Assembly: GCA_023229685.1 (NCBI GenBank)
Contig: JALNYT010000004.1
Location: forward strand, 1-64,000
DNA: 64,000 bases
Reading direction: 5' to 3'
Source: Sulfuritalea sp.
GTDB taxonomy: Bacteria; Pseudomonadota; Gammaproteobacteria; Burkholderiales; Rhodocyclaceae
Shown: positions 8,722 to 17,782 of the stretch, one piece after another
Layout of the letters: each line of letters starts with the position of its first letter
Position numbering within the stretch: position 1 is the stretch's first letter
Notes under the pieces: model-generated
Told to the model about the DNA's origin: nothing
Databases searched by the model: none
The model's input: only the letters and a program-made list of their open reading frames with translations
Position numbers and translations under genes: made by a program

Positions 8722-10788
8722 ATGGACGAACGCAAGCTTTTCGCTCACGAACTCGAAGCGCGGCTCGATGAATTGCTGCTGCTTTCCCTGCGCCAGCGTT
8801 CCGCGGAAGAGCCTGCCGCGCTGCTCGAGGCGCTGCCGCGCCAGATGCAGGAACGCGTGCTGCACTGGGCGGGGGTGGCGGCGCAGACCTCGGATGATCT
8901 CGGCTGGCTGATCGTTTCGCTCGCCGCGACGCGGGCGGCTAGCCTCGGTGAAAATTTCGACGATTGGGTGCGCGCCGGGCTCGATGCCTATGATCGCAGC
9001 GGGCTCGCCGCCACCCGCAAGGCCCTCAACGAGTTCGCCGAGACGCACCGGAACAGAGAGCAGCGCTCGCAAGGCGGCGTTTCATTCGCCGCGATCGAGG
9101 GCCGCCTGTCGCGCTTCCTGCATGCACTCGATGGCCGGCCGCTGAAGCTGGTCAGCGGCAAGACGGCATGGACCGATACCGAAACGCTTTGGCTGCCGGA
9201 ACGACTCGACGTGGCGCCCGACGCCACGGCCAACCGCCTTCTCTACAAGGCCATGGCTGCGCTGCTGTGGGCGCAGACGCGCTTCGGCACCTTCAACCTC
9301 GATCCCGAGGCCGAACTGGAACTGTGGTCCGACCGCGGCCGTGGGCTGGCCTGGTTCGCGCTGTTCGAGGCGATGCGTCTCGAAGCCTGCATTGCGCTCG
9401 AACTGCCCGGTCTCGCGCTCGATATCGCCCGTCTGCGCGGGCCGTGGCCGGCCGACCTGGCGGCAGCGGCAGCAAAGCTGGCGCGGCCGGAGGCGACGGT
9501 GGCCGACAGCCTCGCCTGCATGGCTGAGCGGCGCAGAGTCGGCGCTGGCGACACGCCGAATTTCCCCCATGTCGGCGCGCTCGATCCGGTCGCCGCGCGC
9601 CGTGTGCGCGCCGCGCGCATCACGCGCGAGATGGCGATCGTGCGTCGCGCCTTGAATGTGTTGCGCGGCACGGGTCCGAATGGGGCCGCTGCGGACAAGT
9701 CCGACTACCCGCCACTGGCGGCGGAAAGCGAGACGCAGGTGGTCGATCCGCAGTTCGATCTGCTCAGCCTGCCGCCACCGGCCCGCGAAGCGGCAAAATC
9801 GCTGATGCAGGATTTCGGCGAGATTCCGCCCGAAGCCCTTCATCCTGCCGGGCCGGGCGCATGGCAGCCGGTCGACGCGGTCGATACGCCGATCACCGCA
9901 TCGTGCACCACCCCGCCCGATGCCTTCTATGACGAGTGGGACTACCGGCGGGCGGCTTGGCGGCACGACTGGTGTCATCTGTACGAGATGGAGGCGCCGG
10001 CCGGCGATCACGGATGGGTCGATGAAGTGCGCCGGCGCCATGCCCACCTGATCCGCAGCATCCGCCGCCGCTTCGAGGCCCTGCGCGGCGAAGACAAGCC
10101 GCAGCGGCGCCAGTTCGACGGCGAGGAAATCGATCTCGATGCGCAGGTCGAGGCCCGTGCCGACCGCAAGAGCGGGGCCGAGCCATCGTCGCGCCTGTTC
10201 ATCCATCGCCGCCGCGTCGAGCGTTCGCTGGCGGTGATGTTCATGGTCGACATGAGCGGCTCGACCAAGGGCTGGGTCAATGACGCCGAGCGCGAATCGC
10301 TGGTGCTGCTGTGCGAAGCCATCGAAAGCCTGGGCGACAGCTATGCCATCTACGGCTTTTCCGGCTGGACGCGCACCCACTGCGACATCTACCGCATCAA
10401 GCGCTTCGGCGACCGCTACGATGCCGCGACGCGCCAGCGTATCGCCGGCATCGAGGCCAGGGACTACACCCGCATGGGCGTCGCCGTGCGCCACCTCTCC
10501 GGCCTGCTGGTGCGGCAGAACACGCGCCACAAGCTGCTGGTCACGCTGTCCGACGGCCGCCCCGACGACTACGGCGACGAATACCGCGGCCGCTACGGCA
10601 TCGAGGACACCCGCCGCGCCCTGCTCGAAGCGCGCGAGAAGGGCGTCCGCAGCTACTGCGTGACCATCGACCGCCACGGCGCCGATTACCTGCCGCAGCT
10701 CTATGGCCCGGCGCACTATTCGGTGATCGACGACGCGAAAAAGCTGCCGCAGAAAATTGCCGAGATCTACCGCAAGCTGACCGGCTGA
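8722..10788 (+). CDS. CbbO/NorD-family protein with C-terminal VWA domain
   Basis: A 688-residue cytoplasmic protein. The last third is a von Willebrand A domain with the MIDAS motif DMSGSTKGW near residue 510, a conserved threonine further on, and a LSDGRPDDYGDEY loop. The N-terminal two thirds is helical, as in CbbO/NorD. It should act as the adaptor for the AAA+ ATPase at 7658, docking the motor onto its client. The two genes are separated by 212 bp holding a CACAGAG repeat. Confidence 0.88.
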   Translation: MDERKLFAHELEARLDELLLLSLRQRSAEEPAALLEALPRQMQERVLHWAGVAAQTSDDLGWLIVSLAATRAASLGENFDDWVRAGLDAYDRSGLAATRKALNEFAETHRNREQRSQGGVSFAAIEGRLSRFLHALDGRPLKLVSGKTAWTDTETLWLPERLDVAPDATANRLLYKAMAALLWAQTRFGTFNLDPEAELELWSDRGRGLAWFALFEAMRLEACIALELPGLALDIARLRGPWPADLAAAAAKLARPEATVADSLACMAERRRVGAGDTPNFPHVGALDPVAARRVRAARITREMAIVRRALNVLRGTGPNGAAADKSDYPPLAAESETQVVDPQFDLLSLPPPAREAAKSLMQDFGEIPPEALHPAGPGAWQPVDAVDTPITASCTTPPDAFYDEWDYRRAAWRHDWCHLYEMEAPAGDHGWVDEVRRRHAHLIRSIRRRFEALRGEDKPQRRQFDGEEIDLDAQVEARADRKSGAEPSSRLFIHRRRVERSLAVMFMVDMSGSTKGWVNDAERESLVLLCEAIESLGDSYAIYGFSGWTRTHCDIYRIKRFGDRYDAATRQRIAGIEARDYTRMGVAVRHLSGLLVRQNTRHKLLVTLSDGRPDDYGDEYRGRYGIEDTRRALLEAREKGVRSYCVTIDRHGADYLPQLYGPAHYSVIDDAKKLPQKIAEIYRKLTG

Positions 10789-10816
10789 GCCGGCATCAAC
10801 AACAAAAGGAGAAGAA

Positions 10817-11566
10817 ATGAGCGAGTTTTCATGCGAGTTTTCCAACAGAGTGGCCCTCGTCACGGGATCGAGCAGCGGCATCGGCGAGGCGATCGCGCGG
10901 CGGCTGTCGGCGCTCGGCGCCTCGGTGGTGATCAACTCGGCGCACTCGGTGGAAGCCGGCCAGCGCATCGCCGCGGAACTCGGCGCCAACGCTCATTACG
11001 TTCAAGCCGACATCGCCGACAAGGCAGCGGGCGAGCGGCTGCTGGCGGCGACCATCGAACGTTTCGGCAAGCTCGACATCCTGGTGAACAATGCCGGCTG
11101 GACCACCGTCGTGCCGCACCACGACCTCGCGGCCCTGACCGACGAGATCTTCGCCAAGACCTTCGAGATCAACGTCACCGGCACCTGGATGCTGACCAAG
11201 GCGGCGATGCCGCACCTGATGCAGAGCGAAGACGGCAACGTCATCAACATCACCTCGATCGCCGGCGTGCGCCCGGTCGGCAGCTCGATCGCCTATTCGA
11301 TGGCCAAGGCCGCGCTGAACCAGATGACGCGCCTGCTGGCCAAGTCCTGCGCGCCGGTGCGCGTCAATGCCGTCGCCCCCGGTCTGGTGGCAACGCCATG
11401 GACCAAGGACTGGCAGGCGCAACACGAAGCCGTCAAGGCCAGGGCACCGCTGAAGCGCTCCGCCATTCCGGCCGACTGCGTCGAGGCCACCCTCGGCCTG
11501 CTGCGCACCCGCTATGCCACCGGGCACATCTTCGTGGTCGACGGCGGCCTGACCTTGGCGATGTAG
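10817..11566 (+). CDS. Short-chain dehydrogenase/reductase
   Basis: The 249-residue protein is a classical SDR. The Rossmann glycine motif TGSSSGIGEA is at about residues 16-25, NNAG near 91, the catalytic serine in ITSIAG and the YSMAK pair near 157. The C-terminal TGHIFVVDGGLTLAM is typical of FabG-like enzymes. The natural substrate is unknown. AAAAGGAGAAGAA gives a strong ribosome-binding site directly before the ATG. It follows the norD-like gene by 28 bp on the same strand. Confidence 0.9.
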   Translation: MSEFSCEFSNRVALVTGSSSGIGEAIARRLSALGASVVINSAHSVEAGQRIAAELGANAHYVQADIADKAAGERLLAATIERFGKLDILVNNAGWTTVVPHHDLAALTDEIFAKTFEINVTGTWMLTKAAMPHLMQSEDGNVINITSIAGVRPVGSSIAYSMAKAALNQMTRLLAKSCAPVRVNAVAPGLVATPWTKDWQAQHEAVKARAPLKRSAIPADCVEATLGLLRTRYATGHIFVVDGGLTLAM

Positions 11567-11719
11567 GCCACGGGAGTCGACGTTCGTGGCGATCCGGGTC
11601 GCCGCCCGCCAAATCACGGCGAGCGTGACTGATGTCACGTTGGCCGGTCAATGCCGCTGCCAGTGGGGGTATCGATCTGGTAAGTTAACCACCTGTCGCT
11701 CATCATCGGGAGATCAATC

Positions 11720-12208
11720 ATGACCAGAAGCCTTAAGGTAATGCCGCGCCTGACAATGCTCGCCGTGTTGGCAGGACTTTCCGTCGGCAGCGCATTTGCC
11801 GACAAGCCGGACTGGGCCGGAAAGAACAAGCCGTCCAAGGAAAGCAAGGACCGCCCTGAAGTAAATCAGCCGGCAGGCAAGCCGGGACAAACGATCGGGT
11901 ATGGCTTCAATGACGACAGCCGACGCTACGTCAATGAGTATTACGGATCGCAGTTCCGCAAGGGCAAGTGTCCGCCGGGCCTGGCCAAGAAGAACAACGG
12001 TTGCATGCCGCCGGGACAGGCGAAGAAGTGGGCCAAGGGCCAGCCAGTTCCCCAGGATCTGCGCTTCTATGATCTGCCCCAGGACCTTCGCGCGCACCTG
12101 CCGCCGCCGCCGCCCGAACATCGCTACGTGCGCGTGGCGTCGGATATCCTGCTGATCGCCATCGGTACCCGGATGGTGGTCGATGCCATCGAGGACATCG
12201 GACGCTAG
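11720..12208 (+). CDS. Secreted RcnB/CigR-like protein
   Basis: A 162-residue protein with a signal peptide (hydrophobic residues 9-26, likely cleavage after GSAFA). A lysine-rich linker follows, then a small domain with CPPGLAKKNNGCMPPGQAKK around residues 84-103, two cysteines and repeated PPG-x-AKK units. A hydrophobic segment (VRVASDILLIAIGTRMVVD) is near the end. The PPG-AKK-W signature and final VVDAI resemble the RcnB/CigR periplasmic family, so the role may be in metal or envelope stress. GGGAGATCAATC precedes the ATG. Confidence 0.65.
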   Translation: MTRSLKVMPRLTMLAVLAGLSVGSAFADKPDWAGKNKPSKESKDRPEVNQPAGKPGQTIGYGFNDDSRRYVNEYYGSQFRKGKCPPGLAKKNNGCMPPGQAKKWAKGQPVPQDLRFYDLPQDLRAHLPPPPPEHRYVRVASDILLIAIGTRMVVDAIEDIGR

Positions 12209-12362
12209 CGGAGCCACGAGCGCCAAGGCTTGCTGCCGGGCCGGACTGACGTGATCGGCGTTGTGGTTCGCGCCTTTTGAGGGCGAGAGCATCGGGATTC
12301 CGTGCCTGCGATCGTTCAGTCACCGGCATGGCGGCTTCCTAAATTACATTCGAAGGGCAGAC

Positions 12363-12761
12363 ATGCAACTCATCCTGATTCTCGGCATCATCGTCGCCAT
12401 CGTGGCGGTCATCTTTGCCCTGCAGAACAACCTGCCCGTGGTCGTGGCGGTCGCGTTCTGGAGATTCGAAGGCTCGCTGGCACTGGTGCTGCTGGTGTCC
12501 CTCGGCCTGGGCGCACTGATCGCCGGCCTGCTGTCTTCGCCTGCGGTGATCCGTGGGCAATGGGCGCTGGGCCGGCTGCACAAACAGGTAACCGATCTCG
12601 AGCGGCAGCTGGGCGCGCAGCAGCAGCGCAATCGCGAACTCGAAGCCGAACTGGCGCGCCTGTCCCCGGCGCCTGCGGATGCAACGCCGGTTGCGGAAAA
12701 GCCCTACGTTGGATTGAAGACGCTGCTCACAGGGACAAGCCCGGAAAAGGGTTCGTCGTAG
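12363..12761 (+). CDS. LapA-domain inner-membrane protein
   Basis: The 132-residue protein has two transmembrane helices (about 2-20 and 38-58) followed by a coiled coil (about 68-98) and a low-complexity proline/alanine tail. This is the DUF1049/LapA layout, in which the helices anchor a cytoplasmic coiled coil that takes part in LPS-assembly or envelope organisation. The ALQNN segment after the first helix is typical. Its start follows a 155-bp spacer in which nothing else was recognised. Confidence 0.8.
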   Translation: MQLILILGIIVAIVAVIFALQNNLPVVVAVAFWRFEGSLALVLLVSLGLGALIAGLLSSPAVIRGQWALGRLHKQVTDLERQLGAQQQRNRELEAELARLSPAPADATPVAEKPYVGLKTLLTGTSPEKGSS

Positions 12762-12787
12762 AGGCGCTACCGAATCGCCGTGCCGGA

Positions 12788-12862
12788 CTCTGTCTGCCGG
12801 GGATTCCGCTTCGCGGGCCGGCAAGCGCCGACTTCTGGCAAAACTCAAACGACTCCGACCCC
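12788..12862. repeat. Mosaic intergenic repeat: module B plus module C plus GGGGTCGG
   Basis: Left to right this contains a diverged module B (GGGATTCCGCTTCGCGGG, flanked by GCCGG/CCGGC), an inverted module C (AGCGCCGACTTCT, the complement of AGAAGTCGGCGCT) and an inverted GGGGTCGGAGTCG element. All three are found separately elsewhere in the window. It lies upstream of the SDR gene at 12906. Confidence 0.75.
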
Positions 12863-12905
12863 TAATCGTCTACGTACCGATCGCAGCTAACCGAAGACAT
12901 TCACC

Positions 12906-13592
12906 GTGGCCGAATCGAGACATATCGTAATCACTGGCGTTACCCGTGGCCTTGGTCGAGCCATGCTCCAGGAGTTTGTCTCTCGTGGCCACACCGTCGC
13001 CGGGTGCGGGCGTTCGGAAGCGGCCATCGAGAAGCTTCGGCTGGCCTTCCCGGGGCCTCACCGTTTTGCCGCCGTAGATGTATCCGACGACATGCAGGTC
13101 GGTCGGTGGGCTCGTCATGTCCTGACGACGATGGGCCCACCCGATATCCTGATCAACAACGCCGCCCTGACGAATAAGCCGGCGCCGCTATGGGAGATAC
13201 CGGCAGCGGAATTCGCGACTCTGATCAACGTGAATGTCATGGGTACGGCGAATGTCGTGAGGCACTTTGTTCCGGCCATGATCGAGCATGGCCGCGGCGT
13301 GATCATCAACTTCAGCTCCGGCTGGGGGCGCAGCACCGCGCCCGACGTGGCCCCTTATTGCGCCAGCAAATGGGCCATCGAGGGTCTGACACGATCTTTG
13401 GCGCAGGAACTGCCCAAGGGGTTGGCAACTGTTTCGCTCAATCCCGGAATCATCGACACCGAAATGTTGAGGAGATCCTTCGGCGAAGCCGCTGGCGATT
13501 ACGAATCACCGACCGCGTGGGCGGCGCGTGCGGTGCCGTTCTTGTTGAAGCTGGGGCCGAAGCACAACGGCAAGGCGCTGACCGTAGACTAG
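12906..13592 (+). CDS. Short-chain dehydrogenase/reductase
   Basis: A 228-residue SDR with TGVTRGLGRA at about residues 10-19, INNAAL near 83, serine in NFSSGWG and catalytic YCASKWA near 154. It is shorter at the C-terminus than FabG-type enzymes, and the substrate is unknown. It starts at a GTG (MAESRHIVITG). It is distinct from the SDR at 10817. The gene is bracketed by inverted module C repeats at 12818 and 13683, both in the same orientation, so it may be a mobile or recently placed single-gene unit. Confidence 0.88.
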   Translation: MAESRHIVITGVTRGLGRAMLQEFVSRGHTVAGCGRSEAAIEKLRLAFPGPHRFAAVDVSDDMQVGRWARHVLTTMGPPDILINNAALTNKPAPLWEIPAAEFATLINVNVMGTANVVRHFVPAMIEHGRGVIINFSSGWGRSTAPDVAPYCASKWAIEGLTRSLAQELPKGLATVSLNPGIIDTEMLRRSFGEAAGDYESPTAWAARAVPFLLKLGPKHNGKALTVD

Positions 13593-13655
13593 ACGGCAGA
13601 AGCGTGCTGTCACACGCGGGCGTTGCGCGCTTCCTGCGGTGTGCAAGAGCGATAA

Positions 13656-13710
13656 GGGGTCGGGTTCTATCTTGTTTTGATCGCCGCCCCGCCAGCGCCG
13701 ACTCTTGAGG
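13656..13710 (-). repeat. Intergenic repeat: GGGTCGGGTTC element plus module C
   Basis: The first part reads GGGGTCGGGTTC and runs on to TTGTTTTGATCGCC. The second part, 13683-13706, is the reverse complement of AGAGTCGGCGCTGGCGG. A comparable pairing of the same two elements occurs at 51954-52024, with module C in the opposite orientation. It lies between the SDR stop and the DUF3079 stop. Confidence 0.8.
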
Positions 13711-13722
13711 GTGGCCGCGCAA

Positions 13723-13953
13723 CTACTCCGAAGCCGGCCTTGTGTCGGCGCCGCCGGTAGTGCGGGACGGTTCCGTCCCGGTCTCCAGGTCCCAGTCGCC
13801 GTAGTCGAGCCAGTCCTCCCCGAGCAGCTCCGCCGGGTGCTGCGTGCGGTCCGATCCGTTGCCGCATTCGAGCGCATCGACCGGGCAGTACTTGTCGCAG
13901 CCCCAGCAGATTCTCTCGGGATGCTTCGGGTGCAAGGGAAATTTCTTCGCCAT
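13723..13953 (-). CDS. DUF3079 small cysteine-containing protein
   Basis: A 76-residue protein starting MAKKFPLHPKHPERICWGCD, the hallmark of DUF3079, with CWGCDKYCPVDALECGNG giving four cysteines (about residues 16, 19, 23 and 30). The spacing suggests a zinc or small iron-sulfur site. The function is not established. It lies 41 bp downstream of ccoG in the same direction and may be the last gene of the NsrR-linked group. The C-terminal tail is variable and ends beside a repeat. Confidence 0.85.
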   Translation of the reverse strand: MAKKFPLHPKHPERICWGCDKYCPVDALECGNGSDRTQHPAELLGEDWLDYGDWDLETGTEPSRTTGGADTRPASE

Positions 13954-13994
13954 GAAGGTATCGGAACAGAATTTCCGGCGCGCGTCAAATCGCG

Positions 13995-15401
13995 CTAGGG
14001 CATCCAGAACTTCGATTTCTCGGTGACGGCAACGGCGTCGTCGGCCACGTCCTCGACGCTGAAGCTGATCGGGATGGCGCCGGATTTCGCGGCGCCGGGG
14101 TCCGCCCTGACGCTGGCGGTTCGGGTGCCGATCTCGCCGCCGGGCACGGTGATCATCTTGTCGTCGTGGAGGCGGATGCCTTCGAGGCCGGCGATGTGGA
14201 TACGGAAGGTGCGGGTCTTGTCGCCGGTGTTCATGATCTGCAGGCGGTAGATGTTCTCGATCGAGCCGTCGTCCGCTTCGCGCGACAGCATGCCGCGATC
14301 CTTCAACACATTGACCTTCAGCGGAATGCGCATCGACAGCGACCAGGCGGTGGCGACCGCGAGCGCTATCAGGATCGTGGCGTAGATGATCACCCGCGGC
14401 CGGAAGGCCCGCCGCACGATGTCCATCGGCGTCAGGTGCTGGCTGACGGCGTTCTCCGTGGAATAGCGGATCAGGCCGCGCGGATAGTCCATCTTGTCCA
14501 TCACCTGATCGCAGGCGTCGATGCAGGCGGCACAGCCGATGCACTCGTTCTGCAGGCCGTTGCGAATGTCGATGCCGGTCGGGCACACCTGGACGCAGAT
14601 GCTGCAGTCGACGCAATCGCCGAGGTTCTCCGTGCGTGGATCGATCCCCTTGGCGCGCGGGCCGCGCGCGTCGCCACGCGCGGCGTCGTAGGCGATGATC
14701 AGCGTGTCGGGATCGAGCATGACGAACTGGAATCGCGCGTAGGGGCAGATCTGCCGGCACATCTGTTCGCGCAGGAAGCCGGCATTGCCATAGGTGGCGA
14801 AGCCGTAGAACACCACCCAGAAGGCCGACCAGCCGCCCGGCGACAGCGCCAGGAGATCGTGGGCAAGTTCGCGGATCGGCGTGAAGTAGCCGACGAAGGT
14901 GAAGCCGGTCCACAGCGAGAAGGCGAGCCAGGTGGCGTGTTTGGCGGTCTTGATCGAGAGCTTGTGCAGCGACCACGGCGCGGCGTCGAGCGTGATGCGC
15001 TGCCGCCGCTCGCCTTCGATGTGTTTCTCGAACCACAGGAAGATTTCCGTGTAGACGGTTTGCGGGCACGCATAGCCGCACCACAGGCGCCCCGCGACAG
15101 CGGTGAACAGGAACAGGGCCAGCGCCCCGATGATCATCAGCAGCGCGAGATAGATCGTGTCCTGCGGCCAGAGCACCAGATCGAAGATGTAGAACTTGCG
15201 CGTGTCGATGTCGAACAGGATGGCCTGCCGGTCGTGCCACGGTATCCAGCACAGGCCGTAGAAGATGCCCTGTGTCAGCCAGACGAAGACCCAGCGCCAG
15301 CGGGCGTAGATGCCGCTGATCGAGCGCGGGTACACCTTGGCCTCCGGATCGGCGTAGGGCTTTATCTCAATGACTTTTCTGGCGGTTAATTGCTGGGGCA
15401 T
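13995..15401 (-). CDS. ccoG: Cytochrome c oxidase accessory protein CcoG
   Basis: CcoG (FixG) is a membrane-bound bis-[4Fe-4S] protein needed for copper delivery to cbb3 oxidase. The 468-residue product has four to five membrane helices, the GYACPQTVYTE segment, and two ferredoxin-type clusters around residues 265-300 (CVDCSICVQVCPTG and CIGCAACIDAC). A periplasmic Ig-like domain lies at the C-terminus. No cco structural genes are in view. Its position beneath the NO-response genes fits protection or assembly of respiratory metal centres. Confidence 0.95.
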   Translation of the reverse strand: MPQQLTARKVIEIKPYADPEAKVYPRSISGIYARWRWVFVWLTQGIFYGLCWIPWHDRQAILFDIDTRKFYIFDLVLWPQDTIYLALLMIIGALALFLFTAVAGRLWCGYACPQTVYTEIFLWFEKHIEGERRQRITLDAAPWSLHKLSIKTAKHATWLAFSLWTGFTFVGYFTPIRELAHDLLALSPGGWSAFWVVFYGFATYGNAGFLREQMCRQICPYARFQFVMLDPDTLIIAYDAARGDARGPRAKGIDPRTENLGDCVDCSICVQVCPTGIDIRNGLQNECIGCAACIDACDQVMDKMDYPRGLIRYSTENAVSQHLTPMDIVRRAFRPRVIIYATILIALAVATAWSLSMRIPLKVNVLKDRGMLSREADDGSIENIYRLQIMNTGDKTRTFRIHIAGLEGIRLHDDKMITVPGGEIGTRTASVRADPGAAKSGAIPISFSVEDVADDAVAVTEKSKFWMP

Positions 15402-15437
15402 GGTGTTCCGGTGGCCGCGCTCCTGACGGAATGTGCC

Positions 15438-15839
15438 CTAGGTTGAAATTGAATGGATATCGAGTCGGGCCTGCGCCGCCTCGAAGACTTCGCGCTCCTC
15501 GAAGCGGACATGCGTCCCGAGCAGGTCGGCGAAGCGCAGCAGCGTCGCGGCGTCGGGCTCGGCCAGCGACCTGGCGAGACGACGCAACTCGGTGTGGTCG
15601 GCCAGGGTGCGCTCGACCAGTTCATGCTGGCCGGCCTGCGCCAGAAGCACGAGGATGCCTTGCTCCTCGACGCAAAAGTGCGGATCGAGCTCGACGGGGA
15701 AGACCTGGACCACGCGTTGCGCGAGCGCCGCTACCTCGCCCGGCTCTGCCGATTCGGCGGCGCGTCGCGCGTCCCGAGCCAGCTTCAGCGCGCCGTAGTG
15801 CTCGCGCGAGAGTTGCAGCAAACGGGCATGGCGTTTCAT
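15438..15839 (-). CDS. Hemerythrin HHE-domain protein
   Basis: A 133-residue four-helix protein with metal-ligand candidates H14, the DPHFCVEEQGIL segment near 52-63 (HxxxE), DHTELR near 80-85 and THVRFEEREVFE near 110-121. These match hemerythrin-like HHE domains that bind a diiron centre and sense or buffer O2 or NO. It is the fifth gene of the minus-strand run that starts beside nsrR, 18 bp after fpr, and is likely part of the same nitrosative-stress operon. Confidence 0.85.
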   Translation of the reverse strand: MKRHARLLQLSREHYGALKLARDARRAAESAEPGEVAALAQRVVQVFPVELDPHFCVEEQGILVLLAQAGQHELVERTLADHTELRRLARSLAEPDAATLLRFADLLGTHVRFEEREVFEAAQARLDIHSIST

Positions 15840-15857
15840 CGCGGCGGCATTCCGCGG

Positions 15858-16679
15858 CTACCAGTATTTTTCGAAGGCCATCTGGCCGGGAATGCCGCGG
15901 CGGTTGGTGGCGAAGCCGCGCGCCGCCAGCATCTTCCGCAGGTCGCGGGTCATTTCCGGATTGCCGCAGACCAGGACGCGGGAGGTAGCAACTTTGAGCG
16001 GGCTGGCTGCCGCGTCTTCAAGGCGGCCATCGGCGAGCAGCAGCGGAATGCGTTCCGCCAGCGCGGTCGCCCCCGGCTCGCGGGTGACGACCGGCAGATA
16101 GATGAGGGTGGCTTTCGCCTCGGCGAACAATTCGCCTTTTGGAATCCCGGCGATTTCGTCGCGCCAGGCCAGTTCGGACGAATGGCGCACGCTGTGCGCG
16201 ACGATCAGGCGCTCGTAGTGCTGCCAGACCGCGGGATCGTGCAGGATCGAGAGGAAGGGCCCGAGCCCGGTGCCGCTGGCCAGCAGCCAGAGGTCCTTGC
16301 CGGGGGCCAGCTGATCGACGGTAAGAAAGCCGTAGCTGGCCTTGTCGACGCGGATCGTGTCGCCGACGCGCAGTTGCCTGAGCGGTTCCGAAAAGGCACC
16401 GCCGGGAACCAGCACGGCGATGAATTCGAGGAAATCGTCATAGGCCGCCGAGGCCAGCGAGAAAGGACGCCAAACGATGCTGTCGTCGGCGCCGAGCCCG
16501 AGCCGCGTGTAGTGGCCCGGCGTGAAGCGGAAGCCGCGATAGCGGGTGGTGCGGAAGGACACCAGCGTCGGCGTCCACCAGCGCAGCGACAGCACGCGCT
16601 CGGCGGTCCATTTGTCCTTCTGGCCGGCGTCGCCGCCTTCGCGAAAGAGTTCCAGGCCGGGCTCGGTGATGGTGTTCAT
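15858..16679 (-). CDS. fpr: Ferredoxin/flavodoxin-NADP+ reductase
   Basis: The 273-residue flavoprotein has the FAD-binding motif WRPFSLAS (about 83-90) and the NADP-binding LLASGTGLGPFLSIL near 125-139. The C-terminal RGIPGQMAFEKYW ends in an aromatic residue, as in bacterial-type Fpr. It moves electrons between NADPH and ferredoxin or flavodoxin and supports iron-sulfur repair. Its ATG overlaps the nnrS stop (ATGA), so the two are translationally coupled. The start is set by that overlap and by an N-terminus of family length. Confidence 0.92.
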   Translation of the reverse strand: MNTITEPGLELFREGGDAGQKDKWTAERVLSLRWWTPTLVSFRTTRYRGFRFTPGHYTRLGLGADDSIVWRPFSLASAAYDDFLEFIAVLVPGGAFSEPLRQLRVGDTIRVDKASYGFLTVDQLAPGKDLWLLASGTGLGPFLSILHDPAVWQHYERLIVAHSVRHSSELAWRDEIAGIPKGELFAEAKATLIYLPVVTREPGATALAERIPLLLADGRLEDAAASPLKVATSRVLVCGNPEMTRDLRKMLAARGFATNRRGIPGQMAFEKYW

Positions 16680-17770
16680 GCTGCAGTGCCTCGAGTTTGG
16701 CGCCTGCCGCGCACCACGCTGGCCAGCAGCGTGGCGATGAACAGCAGCAGCGCGATGGCATTGAACAGGCCGCCGTCGGCGCGCAACGGAAAGTTGTTGC
16801 CCAGGGTGCCGAAGATGCGCAGCGCCAGCGAGGCGTGGAGCACCAGCAACGGCAGATAGAACACCGGGTGATAGGGAATCTTCACCTGCACCACGGCCGG
16901 AAAGATGATCGGGGCGTGGCCGAAGATCATCGAGAATACGAAGCCGAGGCCGACCGCATGCAGCGTCGCATCGCGCCACGGGTGGCCGGGCAGGAAGCCG
17001 CCGGCGACGCCAAGCAGGCCGGCCAGCACCAGCCAGGCATAGCCCGAGAGCAGGCACACGGCAATGAAGCGGACCAGCCCCTGCTGCTGCGCATTGCGCC
17101 GCGCGATGTCGTAGCGCAACAGCCAGACGGCCAGCGCCAGCAGGCCCGCGGCGAAGAGCCTGAGGCCGGCGTCTTCCTGCCAGAAGCTGATTGTGGCGCC
17201 GGCCAGAATGCCGCCGACAATGACGAAGAACAGCCGTTGTGCGCCAGCCCGGGCCGGCAGGAAGCGCGTCAGTTCGAGCCGTTCGCCGGCGATGGTCAGC
17301 ACCAGAAAGGCCAGCCACCACGGTACGGCCGCGGTCAGCGCGCCGCCGGCCAGCCAGGCCAGATTGCCGACCAGCCAGCACAGTGCGCCGACGGCGAGGA
17401 TGACGGTGAACGGCGCCACCAGCCGGCGCAGCACCTGGATACTGGCGGCCACCAGCGTGGCGGCCGCGATGGCCGTCAGGACTTGAGTAAGGATCAGCGG
17501 CGCCCCGGCGAGCAAAGCCACGCCACCGATGCCGGCCGCGGCCGGCGCCAGGTAAGCCCAGCCGCGGCCGAGGGCGACGGCCCGTTCCAGGCTGATGACC
17601 GTGCCGAGAAAAGCGGAAATCATCAGCGCGCCGTGCCAACCGGCCGACGCGGCGGCGACGGATGGCACGGTCCAGTCGAGACGCGACAGGCCGGCCAGCA
17701 CGCCGCCGAGCAGCGACAGCATGCCCAGCACCAGTAGCGGCACGCGGGCGGCGGGGCGCAGATCAGCCAT
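16676..17770 (-). CDS. nnrS: NnrS-family heme-copper membrane protein
   Basis: A 364-residue polytopic protein with about twelve hydrophobic helices and family segments such as WHGALMISAFLGTVISLERAV (about 45-65) and FVFSMIFGHAPIIFPAV (about 272-288), whose histidines are candidate heme/copper ligands. NnrS is associated with tolerance of nitric oxide and often lies under NO-responsive control. It begins 12 bp after the DUF2249 gene and overlaps fpr by 4 bp. This supports one transcript from the nsrR intergenic region. Confidence 0.88.
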   Translation of the reverse strand: MADLRPAARVPLLVLGMLSLLGGVLAGLSRLDWTVPSVAAASAGWHGALMISAFLGTVISLERAVALGRGWAYLAPAAAGIGGVALLAGAPLILTQVLTAIAAATLVAASIQVLRRLVAPFTVILAVGALCWLVGNLAWLAGGALTAAVPWWLAFLVLTIAGERLELTRFLPARAGAQRLFFVIVGGILAGATISFWQEDAGLRLFAAGLLALAVWLLRYDIARRNAQQQGLVRFIAVCLLSGYAWLVLAGLLGVAGGFLPGHPWRDATLHAVGLGFVFSMIFGHAPIIFPAVVQVKIPYHPVFYLPLLVLHASLALRIFGTLGNNFPLRADGGLFNAIALLLFIATLLASVVRGRRQTRGTAA

Positions 17771-17782
17771 TAGCGATCCCGC

